From Fibrobacter succinogenes (GTDB lineage: Bacteria; Fibrobacterota; Fibrobacteria; Fibrobacterales; Fibrobacteraceae), in contig CACXXH010000004.1 of NCBI GenBank assembly GCA_902771595.1, positions 1 to 64,000 of the forward strand: 64,000 bases of DNA, given 5' to 3'. Positions within the stretch are counted from its first letter, which is position 1. Every line of letters begins with the position of its first letter. The position numbers and the translations under genes are program-made. Shown piece by piece: positions 35,642 through 44,177 of the stretch. The notes under the pieces are model-generated. The model had not been told where the DNA came from. It did not search any database and saw only the letters and a program-made list of their open reading frames with translations.

Positions 35642-36505
35642 CTAAATTCGCATCGAAATATCGAGTGCTTTAACGCTGTGCGTGAGTGCACCGACCGAAA
35701 TGTAGTCGAGCCCGAGCGTCGCGATTTCCTTCGCGCGTTCGAGCGTCATGTTGCCGGAGCCTTCCACCAGGCACGGATCACCGCTTTCCTTGATAATCTT
35801 CAGGGCCTCGGCCATCATCTCGTTGCTCATGTTGTCGAGCATGATGACGTCCACACCCTTGTTCAAAAGAGCGCGCAGCTGGTCGAAGTTTTCGACTTCC
35901 ATCTCGACCATCAAGTTCTGCTTGTTGTTCTTCTTCACGACCTCGAGCGCCTGGAGCACGCCACCCGCGGCGGCGATGTGGTTGTCCTTCACGAGCACCA
36001 TGTCGAAGAGCCCCATACGGTGGTTGGAACCGCCACCCACGCGCACGGCATACTTCTGCAGCGTGCGGAAGCCGGGAACCGTCTTGCGCGTATCGAGCAC
36101 CTTCGTCTTGCCGCCCTTGAGGGCTTCCTGGAAGGTATGCGCGACCGTCGCCACGCCCGAAAGCTGCTGGATAAAGTTCAGGAGAGTGCGTTCGCCCGTC
36201 AAGAGTTCGTGCGTCGTACCGTCCATTTCGGCAATCAGGTCGCCCTTCTTGACGACATCGCCGTCTTTCTTGTGGAGCGTCACCTTCACGCTGGCCTTCA
36301 GTTCCTGGAACACGAGTTCGATGACCGGGAGGCCGGCGAGCACGCCGTCTTCCTTGGCAATCAGGCGAGCATGCTGCTTCTGATCGGCAGGGATAGTCCA
36401 TTCGCTGGTGACATCGCCCGTACGCACGTCTTCGGCAAGCGCCAAGCGGATCATCGTGAGAGCATCATTAACTGGGAAAACGGGTGTTGAGCAATCTCCA
36501 TACAT
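35642..36505 (-). CDS. nadC: Nicotinate-nucleotide pyrophosphorylase (quinolinate phosphoribosyltransferase)
   Basis: A 287-residue enzyme of de novo NAD synthesis that converts quinolinate and PRPP to nicotinate mononucleotide. Motifs: LAEDVRTGDVTSEWTIP, GERTLLNFIQQLSGVAT, VLDTRKTVPGFRTLQKYAVRVGG (split, substrate-binding Arg and Lys), NHRMGLFDMVLVKDNHI, and VDVIMLDNMSN near the end. Length is normal. The start at 36505 has CAGGAAG about 7 bases upstream. A TGTGATG-type inverted repeat (36526-36593) separates it from the sugar transferase gene. No nadA or nadB was seen in the window. Confidence 0.95.
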   Translation of the reverse strand: MYGDCSTPVFPVNDALTMIRLALAEDVRTGDVTSEWTIPADQKQHARLIAKEDGVLAGLPVIELVFQELKASVKVTLHKKDGDVVKKGDLIAEMDGTTHELLTGERTLLNFIQQLSGVATVAHTFQEALKGGKTKVLDTRKTVPGFRTLQKYAVRVGGGSNHRMGLFDMVLVKDNHIAAAGGVLQALEVVKKNNKQNLMVEMEVENFDQLRALLNKGVDVIMLDNMSNEMMAEALKIIKESGDPCLVEGSGNMTLERAKEIATLGLDYISVGALTHSVKALDISMRI

Positions 36506-36525
36506 AACTTAACTTCCTGTTGTCA

Positions 36526-36593
36526 AAATGTGTAATGTGAAATGTGTAATGTAATATTTTTCATCAATCATTCCACATTCGTCATCTCACATC
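36526..36593. repeat. Intergenic inverted repeat, copy A (ATGTG-type)
   Basis: Left arm AAATGTGTAATGTGAAATG and a tandem continuation; right arm CATTCCACATTCGTCATCTC and CACATCG read as the inverted form. Each arm is itself built of ATGTG/AATG units 7-9 bases apart. It lies between the wbaP-like gene and nadC. Confidence 0.6.
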
Positions 36594-36594
36594 G

Positions 36595-38046
36595 CTATTG
36601 CGCTCCTTTACCGGTCAAGACAACGTAAACAGTGCGGACAAGAATCTGGAAATCCAGTAGCAGGCTCATGTTCTCGTAGTAATACATGTCGTACTGCAAC
36701 TTGATTTTCACGTCCTCGGTGCTGGTATCGTAATGATGGCGCACCTGCGCCCAGCCGGTAAGGCCAGGCTTCATCTTGAGTCGGCTAATGTAGAACGGAA
36801 TTTCTTCACGGAGCTTGCTGATGAACACGGCACGCTCGGGACGCGGCCCCACCATGCTCATGTCACCCTTCAACACGCACAAAATCTGCGGCAGTTCGTC
36901 GATACGGGTCTTGCGCAGGAACTTGCCTATCTTCGTGACACGCGGATCGTCCTTAGTCGCCCACTGGGCACCGAACTTCTCGGCATCGGTCCGCATGGTA
37001 CGGAACTTGTACACCGTGAACGGCTTGCCGTAAAGTCCAATGCGTTCCTGGGAATAGAACACCGGGCCACCGTCCTGCAACTTGATGGCGATGGCCGCGA
37101 GAATCCACAGCGGGAACGACACCAAGCCGATAAACCCGCCCACGACCAAATCCATGATGCGCTTCACGCGCACCTGCCAAGGGGGCATGGTGAACGCGAA
37201 AAGTTCCTGCAATTCAAAACCGTAAACGAGGTTCGCCTTGAACCGTCCGTTCACCACGGGGTAAAGTTCCGGAACTATATAGATGTGCAGCGCCATCTCG
37301 CAAATCCACACGAGCACGCGCATAATCTCTTGCGGCGAAGAACTTTCGTGCGCAATGACAATCCCGGTCACGCGATACTTTTTCACGAGAGCGGCCAGGT
37401 CCGAATATTTACCAAGCACGGGGAAACCGGCGAACTCACGATCCATCACCTGGAAGCGCTCGTCCACAAACCCGATAACGCGCTGACCTCGTTCCGGCGT
37501 ATTCTTCAAGTCTTCGGCAACCTTGCGGCCCGCCTCGGTAGCGCCGAGCACCAGGATATTGTTCGCCCCGTAGCCAAGCCGCAATAGACCGCGCAGGCAC
37601 AGGTAGATGAACATCCTGAACGAAGCTACAAGCACCATCGCAAGTCCGCCGTAAATGAATATCCACGGGAAGCGGGAACCGTACAGGTAACCTTCGCTCA
37701 GCGGCATGTTGGACGAGAACTTGGAGATGAACTCCGAGCCGAAAAGGCACACGATAATAAGGACAATTCCAATGATGACACCGCGCAGCACACGCAGAAT
37801 CTGGTGCGTTCGCGACATCAGGAGCCACGAGCGGTAAAGCCCCGCGCAAGTGAACAGCACGAGCCATGCGATATTGAGAAAAAGCCCCATGTGGGCATAA
37901 TCCGCAAACAGCTTGCTCGGGTCGTACTTGTCGGCAATCCAGCCGCTATGGAACTGCACCCAAAAAGCGAGCATGAAGCAAATGGAAAGAGCCACGAAAT
38001 CCGAAAGGATAACGAGGATACGTTCCAATGTAGCAGCGCGTATCAT
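36595..38046 (-). CDS. Undecaprenyl-phosphate sugar phosphotransferase (WcaJ/WbaP type)
   Basis: A 483-residue priming enzyme for surface polysaccharide. Five hydrophobic helices: four in the N-terminal ~130 residues and one near 290-310. A CoA-binding-3-like Rossmann region (NNILVLGATEAGRKVAEDL) lies at about 160-270 and the catalytic sugar-transferase domain at about 285-483, with KRIMDLVVGGFIGL, VFYSQERIGLYGKPFTVYKF, KTRIDELPQILCVLKGDMS and VGPRPERAVF. It transfers a sugar-1-phosphate to undecaprenyl phosphate at the inner membrane, starting exopolysaccharide or O-antigen assembly. It is one of two such enzymes in the window; no polymerase or flippase cluster surrounds it. Confidence 0.92.
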   Translation of the reverse strand: MIRAATLERILVILSDFVALSICFMLAFWVQFHSGWIADKYDPSKLFADYAHMGLFLNIAWLVLFTCAGLYRSWLLMSRTHQILRVLRGVIIGIVLIIVCLFGSEFISKFSSNMPLSEGYLYGSRFPWIFIYGGLAMVLVASFRMFIYLCLRGLLRLGYGANNILVLGATEAGRKVAEDLKNTPERGQRVIGFVDERFQVMDREFAGFPVLGKYSDLAALVKKYRVTGIVIAHESSSPQEIMRVLVWICEMALHIYIVPELYPVVNGRFKANLVYGFELQELFAFTMPPWQVRVKRIMDLVVGGFIGLVSFPLWILAAIAIKLQDGGPVFYSQERIGLYGKPFTVYKFRTMRTDAEKFGAQWATKDDPRVTKIGKFLRKTRIDELPQILCVLKGDMSMVGPRPERAVFISKLREEIPFYISRLKMKPGLTGWAQVRHHYDTSTEDVKIKLQYDMYYYENMSLLLDFQILVRTVYVVLTGKGAQ

Positions 38047-38088
38047 AATGAACTAAACTACAAAAATCCGGCCGAAAAGGCCACCTCG

Positions 38089-39378
38089 CTAGGCGAGGAA
38101 GCGGATAACCTGGCTCTTTTCGACGATTTCGGGCAGGGCGTCGATGGCATCCACCGCCTTCGAGGCCTTGCAGTCCTGCGTTTTTTCGGTAATGACCACG
38201 ATGGAGACCTTGCCCGGGTCATTCACGTTCTTCTGGATAATCGTCTCGATGGAGATGCTATTCTCGGCAAGAACGCTCGTGATCTTTGCGAGCACGCCGC
38301 AAGCGTCGCGGGACGTGAAGCGCAGGTAGTAGCGGGCCGAAGTTTCCGAAATCGGGACGAGCGTCGCAGAATTATCGACGTTGAACCAGCCCATCGGGAG
38401 CGCCTTGCGGGAACCCTGGTCCACGGAGCGGGCCAAGGAAACGAGGTCAGCCACGACAGCGGAAGCCGTCGGGAGGCGGCCAGCACCGGCGCCGGTCTGA
38501 ACCGTTTCGCCCAGGTTGTCGCACTTGAGGTAAACGGCATTGATGACGCCGTTCACGTTGGAAAGCAGGTTTTCGTTCGAGACGAAGCACGGATGGACAC
38601 GGGCGTCCACGCGGTCTCCGTCGCGGTGGTAAATGCCGAGGAGCTTCACGCAGCAGCCGAGTTCCTTGGCGAACGCGATATCCTGGGCGGTAATCTTGGA
38701 AATGCCCGTAACGTGAATCTTCTCGAAGTCCACGCGCTTGCCGCTGCAGAGGCTAGCGAGGAGGGCGGTCTTGTGGGCGGAGTCGATACCTTCGATGTCG
38801 AAGGTCGGGTCGGCTTCGGCAAAACCGAGCTTCTGGGCGTCCTTCAAGACCACGTCAAAGTCGAGGCCTTCATCGGCCATGCGGCTCAGGATGTAGTTGC
38901 AGGTGCCGTTGATGATGCAGCTCAGGTGTTCCACCGTAGAGCCGAGCAGGCCTTCCTGGAGGCTGCGGATAATGGGAATGCCACCGCCGACAGCGGCTTC
39001 GAACAGAACGTGCAGGCCCTTTTCGGCAGCGAGCGGGAAAATCTCGTGGCCGTACTTCGCGAGGAGAGCCTTGTTCGCGGTCACCACGTGCTTGCCCGAA
39101 TTGAGAGCGGCCAGGATCCACTTGCGCGGCATGTTGTAGCCACCGGCAAGTTCCACGAGCACGTCGATGCCGTCACCGGCAATCATTTCATCGGCGTTGG
39201 TCGAAACCTTGTAGCCCTTCGCCTTGTACGGGGCAACTTCTTCTTCGGACTTCGCGCAGATGCAGGCGAGTTCGAGTTCGACACCGAGCTTTTCCTTGTA
39301 CTCGGCAATCTTCTGTTCCAAAATCTGAATGACACCGCCACCGACGGTTCCAGTACCAATAAGTCCAATACGCAGCAT
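38089..39378 (-). CDS. hom: Homoserine dehydrogenase
   Basis: A 429-residue monofunctional enzyme reducing aspartate semialdehyde to homoserine for Thr and Met synthesis. The Rossmann motif LIGTGTVGGGVIQIL opens the protein; ELAGGY, VTANKALLAKYG, EAAVGGGIPIIRSL and NGTCNYILSRM follow, and the catalytic region GFAEADPTFDIEGIDSAHK has the key Asp and Lys. A C-terminal ACT domain (YYLRFTSRDACGVLAKITSV) suggests feedback control, probably by threonine. The ATG at 39378 has a GGAG ribosome site, but that site lies inside a hairpin (see 39382-39418). It is next to, but functionally unrelated to, the sugar transferase and the surface protein. Confidence 0.95.
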   Translation of the reverse strand: MLRIGLIGTGTVGGGVIQILEQKIAEYKEKLGVELELACICAKSEEEVAPYKAKGYKVSTNADEMIAGDGIDVLVELAGGYNMPRKWILAALNSGKHVVTANKALLAKYGHEIFPLAAEKGLHVLFEAAVGGGIPIIRSLQEGLLGSTVEHLSCIINGTCNYILSRMADEGLDFDVVLKDAQKLGFAEADPTFDIEGIDSAHKTALLASLCSGKRVDFEKIHVTGISKITAQDIAFAKELGCCVKLLGIYHRDGDRVDARVHPCFVSNENLLSNVNGVINAVYLKCDNLGETVQTGAGAGRLPTASAVVADLVSLARSVDQGSRKALPMGWFNVDNSATLVPISETSARYYLRFTSRDACGVLAKITSVLAENSISIETIIQKNVNDPGKVSIVVITEKTQDCKASKAVDAIDALPEIVEKSQVIRFLA

Positions 39379-39381
39379 ATT

Positions 39382-39418
39382 GCGTCTCCATTTTTAAATT
39401 TTTCGGAGACACAATATA
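39382..39418 (-). promoter_or_regulatory. Promoter and 5'-UTR hairpin covering the hom ribosome site
   Basis: On the minus strand TATATT (39418-39413) is followed by GTGTCTCC (39412-39405) and GGAGACGC (39389-39382). The two arms pair over 8 bases with one G-U, and the second contains the Shine-Dalgarno. The predicted 5' end lies at the first arm. Confidence 0.5.
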
Positions 39419-39428
39419 GAATTTTACG

Positions 39429-42400
39429 CTAGAAGCCCACAGTCACCTTGCGGGTTCCATACCCTATCCGGAGCACAAAACTACCCGGAGCAGGCACAGT
39501 CACGTTGAAATTCGCACTGCCAGCCACTCCACGGAGCACCTCATTGCCCTGCATATCGAACAGCACGTAGGTAGAACCGCTCCTTGCACCCGCCACCTGC
39601 AAGGTGTTGTCCAGAACAGCCACGCTAAACTGCGGCACGGGGGCGACATCGATGCGGTTGGGCTTGGAACTGCTGGAGGACTTGTCCGACTTCTGGCTCG
39701 AACTGGACTTCGCGCTAGAAGACGACTTCGCGGAACTGGAGGACTTCGCAGAAGAACTCGAAGCAACGCTCGACGACGATTCGCTAGAACTGGACGCCAC
39801 AGAACTGCTGGAAGGCAACTTTTCGAATTGGGCTACAAGGTTAACAGTTTCCGTTGCAGTGAAGTAACACGAGGCGTAAGTTCCGCACACCGTATTCCAT
39901 TCAACAAATCGGTAGCCCTCATTAGGTACAGCTTCTACATAGACTCTCTTTCCATAGTCAAATGTATCGTAAACAAAGCCCAACGATCCCGTAGACCATG
40001 TACTTCCAAGCCTGAGTCTACCCGCATTGCCAAGATTCGATTCTACAGAAACATACACCCGTATTTTTTCCCATTTTGCATAGAAATTCAAATTTCCCGA
40101 TTCCTCGGCGCCAATCTCAGTAACGGCGCTCCCTGAGAATTCCGCGTTCCTATACCAGCCCGCGAATGTATAGCCCTCACGTTCGAGTACAGGCAAAGCG
40201 ACACCTTCTCCGGGCGTGTACACAAAGACGGAATACGAGCCCGAAGTATCCTTGTGAAGAATGGCAAAATTTCGTTCCTCTTTTTGAGCAAACACGGGGT
40301 AGTAATCTCCCTGTTTCCAAACTTCGCCATTGATACCACCAGCAACGACATTACCCTCAGAATCCTTCTGCATATAATCGTGCAAGGCCGCAGCGAGCGA
40401 GCCATCCTCGAAAGCATCCGCCGCAACTGCCTGAACCTTGTCATCTTCGATTCCAGCAGCAGTCAAATAGAAGGTATTATCAATAATCCATTTATCTGGC
40501 CCCTCATCGTATTCATACTCTTCCGAGAACGAGCCCTTGTTGTAATTGTTAAGAATAAAGGATTCCATCGGGTGGTAGTAGCACACGGCATCTTTGTTAG
40601 ACGCAAGCGCTGTCACGGGCAAACCAGAACCAATCAACCCTCCAACCATACCCGAAGAAGGGCCTTCAATATCAGAGACGCTGTAGTTATTCGCTATAAA
40701 AGCATTACCGAGAAGGTGACCGACCAGGCCACCCGCACTAATTGTACGCACATTAACATAAGATGTTCCATTGATATCACGGGTTACCGTATCCGCATAC
40801 AGCTTCATGGAACCTTCATGGAAGTTCTGCACAAGCACCAAATCGGTATAGCTGCTCCCCACAAGGCCGCCCATATAGCCACTGCCCCTTGCCGACATTT
40901 TTCCACGATGGCTGCTATTTTTTATAACGAGCGTTGTATCGGAAAACGCAACAAGTCCGCCCATCGCTCCAGCAATATAACCCTTAAAATGACAGTTTTC
41001 CAATGTCAAAGGAAGATCGGCATTGCCAACTATACCACTGCCTTCCGAGTAAGTATCATCTATGGTCAAGTTACGAATGACGGTCTGTTTCTCTCTATCC
41101 GAAGACAAAAGTGCATGGAACAGCCCAGCGCCATCCTTAATAAACAAGCCTGAAATCTTATGCCCCTGGCCATCAAACAGCGCCAAGGAACCTTCAATTC
41201 GCGACCAGGGCATAAACTTATTCACCCCAGATTCATCAAGCGTCCCATCACGTTTTAGGACATTCTCGTTCACCACGATGTCTTTCGTGAGCTTACCGCA
41301 AAGGTGCGATTGCAATATAGTTTCGTGATAATAACGGTCGGCATTGACTATTTGTGCAAAGCCATAAAGTTCCGCCACATCAGAAATCTCATAGCAGCTG
41401 TCCGTAGCATCTAATGCAGGTGTTTTCAATTCATACCATTTTGCATAGAAATCCTTATCACCCACATCTGTAGCAACCATCGCACTTATACGTTCCCCCG
41501 TTAACTCTTCATTGTCGTACCACCCTACAAAGAAGTAGCCATACCTATTCATATCATAGATACCGTCAATCGGCAACGCTTTTTGAAATCCTTCAAGATA
41601 CTCGCAAACAGCATCCTCCTCATGACGATAAGAACAATATCCATAATTCGCCTCCCAACTCGTATCAAAATCGCCGCCATTGAGATGGAACGTTATTTTA
41701 TAGACATTTTTCAGTTTCGCCCAATATTCAAGATTACCTATTTCATTGGTAGAAATAGCCGTACCCTTGTTCCCACTGAATTCCTTGTCCTTGTACCAGC
41801 CAAGGAACGCCGTATTTTCCTTGACAACCGTATCAGGCAAATTGTATGTAAATCCGGAAATGTAACTGTTGAAATAAACAGCCGTATCTCCCGTAAAAGT
41901 ATGGAACGAAACCTTGTAACGGTCTACAGAAGAGTTCTTAAGTTGACCCGAAAAATTCGGGTATTTGTCTTTCTGCACATCTTGCCCCCAAATGGGATCG
42001 GCCTCGTGCAGCGCAAACGCCACCACACCCTTTTTGAACTGGTCCGACGTTACATGCATAATACCGTAACTGTCGAGTTTTTCCTTGCTGTCCAATATAT
42101 AGGAATTCTTGACGTCAAGCGTTCCACGATTAGTTTCATACAAGAAACCGTCTTCCACGCTGTAGCTGTTTTCCATTGTCAGCACAACATGTTCGCCAAT
42201 CCGCTGTACAATGTTCGCGTTTTTTCCATAACCCTTAGCATAAACCTGGGACTGATTATAGCAGTTCAATATTTTTGCATACGAATCTTTTCCGTCTTCC
42301 AAATCAGAATCAATCACGTCTACGGCAAATACTGCTGCACCTACCCCAGTATGGCTCTTCATTTCAAAATACGAATCGACTATTCCCAAGTTCTTTATGA

Positions 42401-42818
42401 CCGTCGGGGTCTCGGGGTTGGCGACCAGGACGCGAATAAAGCCCACATCCTGAGCATCGGCATCTTGTGTCACATTCTGGAAAAGGCCCGAAATCGTGTG
42501 ACCGTTTCCATCGAACGTGCCCGCGAAGGTGTCTAACGGGTTCCATGACGCAAACTCGGCAGATAATTCATCATCGTCATAAGAATTGAGGACATCGCTG
42601 TTGACAACGATATTCTTCGTGAGCTTGCCACAAGCGGCCTTGTTCCGGAGAAAGCCATCGGTTCCATTCACAATGGCGGCAAAACCGTAAAGTTCGGCCT
42701 CATTCGAAATTTCATAACATCCGTCCGACAAGACCGGAGCTGTAGGAGTGATAATAATAGCATTTGCCGATATTGTGGCAAAAAGAATCCCTCCGAGAGC
42801 TAGAATGGAATGTTTCAT
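39429..42818 (-). CDS. Large secreted surface protein with InlB-type repeats, Ser linker and C-terminal sorting tail
   Basis: A 1129-residue exported protein; signal peptide about 1-20. Two related blocks begin with GCYEISNEAELYGFAAIVNG and SCYEISDVAELYGFAQIVN, each followed by CGKLTK(N/D)IVVN and a beta-helix-like region (GTFDGNGHTISGLF, DGQGHKISGLFIKDG, GLUG-type strands). InlB B-repeats, with endings such as FYAKWYEL and FYAKWEKI, follow each block, then a bacterial-repeat module (RVYVEAVPNEGYRFVEW). A Ser-rich linker (SSSSAKSSSSAKSSSS) leads to a 70-residue beta-sandwich tail (YVLFDMQGNEVLRG to RKVTVGF) like type IX secretion sorting domains. GGAGG precedes the ATG. Likely a cell-surface adhesin or fibre-binding protein; no catalytic domain was recognised. 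Confidence 0.85.
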   Translation of the reverse strand: MKHSILALGGILFATISANAIIITPTAPVLSDGCYEISNEAELYGFAAIVNGTDGFLRNKAACGKLTKNIVVNSDVLNSYDDDELSAEFASWNPLDTFAGTFDGNGHTISGLFQNVTQDADAQDVGFIRVLVANPETPTVIKNLGIVDSYFEMKSHTGVGAAVFAVDVIDSDLEDGKDSYAKILNCYNQSQVYAKGYGKNANIVQRIGEHVVLTMENSYSVEDGFLYETNRGTLDVKNSYILDSKEKLDSYGIMHVTSDQFKKGVVAFALHEADPIWGQDVQKDKYPNFSGQLKNSSVDRYKVSFHTFTGDTAVYFNSYISGFTYNLPDTVVKENTAFLGWYKDKEFSGNKGTAISTNEIGNLEYWAKLKNVYKITFHLNGGDFDTSWEANYGYCSYRHEEDAVCEYLEGFQKALPIDGIYDMNRYGYFFVGWYDNEELTGERISAMVATDVGDKDFYAKWYELKTPALDATDSCYEISDVAELYGFAQIVNADRYYHETILQSHLCGKLTKDIVVNENVLKRDGTLDESGVNKFMPWSRIEGSLALFDGQGHKISGLFIKDGAGLFHALLSSDREKQTVIRNLTIDDTYSEGSGIVGNADLPLTLENCHFKGYIAGAMGGLVAFSDTTLVIKNSSHRGKMSARGSGYMGGLVGSSYTDLVLVQNFHEGSMKLYADTVTRDINGTSYVNVRTISAGGLVGHLLGNAFIANNYSVSDIEGPSSGMVGGLIGSGLPVTALASNKDAVCYYHPMESFILNNYNKGSFSEEYEYDEGPDKWIIDNTFYLTAAGIEDDKVQAVAADAFEDGSLAAALHDYMQKDSEGNVVAGGINGEVWKQGDYYPVFAQKEERNFAILHKDTSGSYSVFVYTPGEGVALPVLEREGYTFAGWYRNAEFSGSAVTEIGAEESGNLNFYAKWEKIRVYVSVESNLGNAGRLRLGSTWSTGSLGFVYDTFDYGKRVYVEAVPNEGYRFVEWNTVCGTYASCYFTATETVNLVAQFEKLPSSSSVASSSSESSSSVASSSSAKSSSSAKSSSSAKSSSSQKSDKSSSSSKPNRIDVAPVPQFSVAVLDNTLQVAGARSGSTYVLFDMQGNEVLRGVAGSANFNVTVPAPGSFVLRIGYGTRKVTVGF

Positions 42819-42875
42819 AGAACCTCCTCCGTTATAATTCTAACATCTTTTATAAATATAATATAACGAAATAGC

Positions 42876-42881
42876 TATATT
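42876..42881 (+). promoter_or_regulatory. Start-proximal -10 element of the sugar transferase gene
   Basis: TATATT, 7 bases before the ATG at 42889, with no Shine-Dalgarno. The 70-base divergent gap also holds TATAAC elements that may serve the surface protein on the minus strand. Confidence 0.45.
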
Positions 42882-42888
42882 TACCCAT

Positions 42889-44061
42889 ATGGAACAGGAA
42901 TCCGTCAATCCGGCAATCGGCTCAATTCTCGACGAGCAAAAACTAAAGAACATTGTCTACCCGGCAAGGCTCTTCAGGACGCGCCTTAACGAAGAATTTT
43001 TACGTGCGAACCGCACTCGCAAGCCGTTCCTGTATATCAAGATGTATGCCCACCAGTACGACTTCTTCGGCTGGGGCAGCCCGAGCAGGACTGTCGAAAA
43101 TACATGGCGCATCAGCATCCTCACGATGTTCTCGCACCTCAGATTCATCGATGTCTTGGGCTATTTGTCCGATGGCAGCGGGCTCGGCATCATCCTTTTG
43201 AATTCCGACCTTTCGACTCTCGAATCCATCCGCAAGGAAATCCTGCACAAGCTCAACGACGCGGGCCTCATCCAGACGCTCCGCATCAATCCCAAGAGGC
43301 CGATTTTCGAAGCGTATTTCTATACCGGCTATCAGGAAAAGGACAACCTGGAACTCGCGGATAAAATCAAGGATTTCAACAGCACGAACGGCAGGTTCTT
43401 CTCGCTCGAGCGACTGAACCTCGACCACATCTGGGAGCACCCCCACAAGATTCGTTTCCGTCATATCATCAAGCGACTCGTCGACGTGTCTTGCTCCAGC
43501 TTCGCCCTGGTAGTTCTTTCCCCGCTGCTCCTGTTCTGCGCACTCGCAGTGAAAATCAGCGACCACAAGGGTCCCGTCATCTTCAAGCAGACACGCGTAG
43601 GCAAGAACGGAAGACTATTCACCATGTACAAGTTCCGCAGCATGTACGTGGATGCCGAAGAACGCAAAAAAGAACTTATGGCCCATAACGAGACGGGCGG
43701 CAAGACCTTCAAGATGAAGAACGACCCGCGCATCTATCCGTTCGGCCGCATACTTCGCAAGTTCAGCCTCGATGAACTGCCCCAGTTGGTGAACATCATC
43801 AAGGGAGACATGTCCATCGTGGGTCCGCGCCCGCCGATTCCTTCCGAAGTGGAAGAATACGAACCGTGGCACCGCATGCGCCTGTCCGTTACACCGGGCC
43901 TCACCTGCATCTGGCAGGTCAGCGGCCGCAGCAACATCTCGTTCGAAGGGCAGATGCGCCTCGACAACGACTACATCCGCCGCGACGGCAAGCTCGGTGA
44001 AGACATCAAGCTCATCCTCAAGACCTTCAAGGTCGTGTTCAAGGGCGAAGGAGCGTATTAA
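42889..44061 (+). CDS. Bacterial sugar transferase (priming type) with an unusual N-terminal domain
   Basis: A 390-residue protein. Residues about 195-390 form the sugar-transferase catalytic domain: KRLVDVSCSSFALVVLSPLL (membrane helix), VIFKQTRVGKNGRLFTMYKF, KFSLDELPQLVNIIKGDMS, VGPRPPIPSEVEEYEPWH and GLTCIWQVSGRSNISFEGQM. The N-terminal 190 residues are soluble-looking, with LRFIDVLGYLSDGSGLGIILLNSD, and resemble a GGDEF- or PilZ-less regulatory domain I cannot name; they replace the transmembrane region of WcaJ-like enzymes. It likely transfers a sugar phosphate to a polyprenyl carrier. Start ATG 42889 without Shine-Dalgarno. Downstream is repeat copy B and then the GH30 gene. Confidence 0.85.
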   Translation: MEQESVNPAIGSILDEQKLKNIVYPARLFRTRLNEEFLRANRTRKPFLYIKMYAHQYDFFGWGSPSRTVENTWRISILTMFSHLRFIDVLGYLSDGSGLGIILLNSDLSTLESIRKEILHKLNDAGLIQTLRINPKRPIFEAYFYTGYQEKDNLELADKIKDFNSTNGRFFSLERLNLDHIWEHPHKIRFRHIIKRLVDVSCSSFALVVLSPLLLFCALAVKISDHKGPVIFKQTRVGKNGRLFTMYKFRSMYVDAEERKKELMAHNETGGKTFKMKNDPRIYPFGRILRKFSLDELPQLVNIIKGDMSIVGPRPPIPSEVEEYEPWHRMRLSVTPGLTCIWQVSGRSNISFEGQMRLDNDYIRRDGKLGEDIKLILKTFKVVFKGEGAY

Positions 44062-44063
44062 CA

Positions 44064-44137
44064 GATGTGGGATGTTAGATGTGAAGTGCGAAATTATTGA
44101 CTCACATTACACATCACACACTCCACATTACACATTT
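44064..44137. repeat. Intergenic inverted repeat, copy B (ATGTG-type)
   Basis: Left arm GATGTGGGATGTTAGATGTG; right arm TCACATTACACATCACACAC followed by TCCACATTACACAT. The inverted form of the right arm gives ATGTGTAATGTGGA units like those of copy A. It lies between the sugar transferase and the GH30 gene. Confidence 0.6.
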
Positions 44138-44177
44138 TTCTGGGTTGGTTGATTGGTTGGTAACAAAGGATGTGAAT

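Noticed and set aside
39660-39800. Possible CRISPR-like or tandem DNA repeat array
   Set aside because: The repetition is coding: Ser-rich linker codons (SSSSAK units) inside the surface protein, without spacers.
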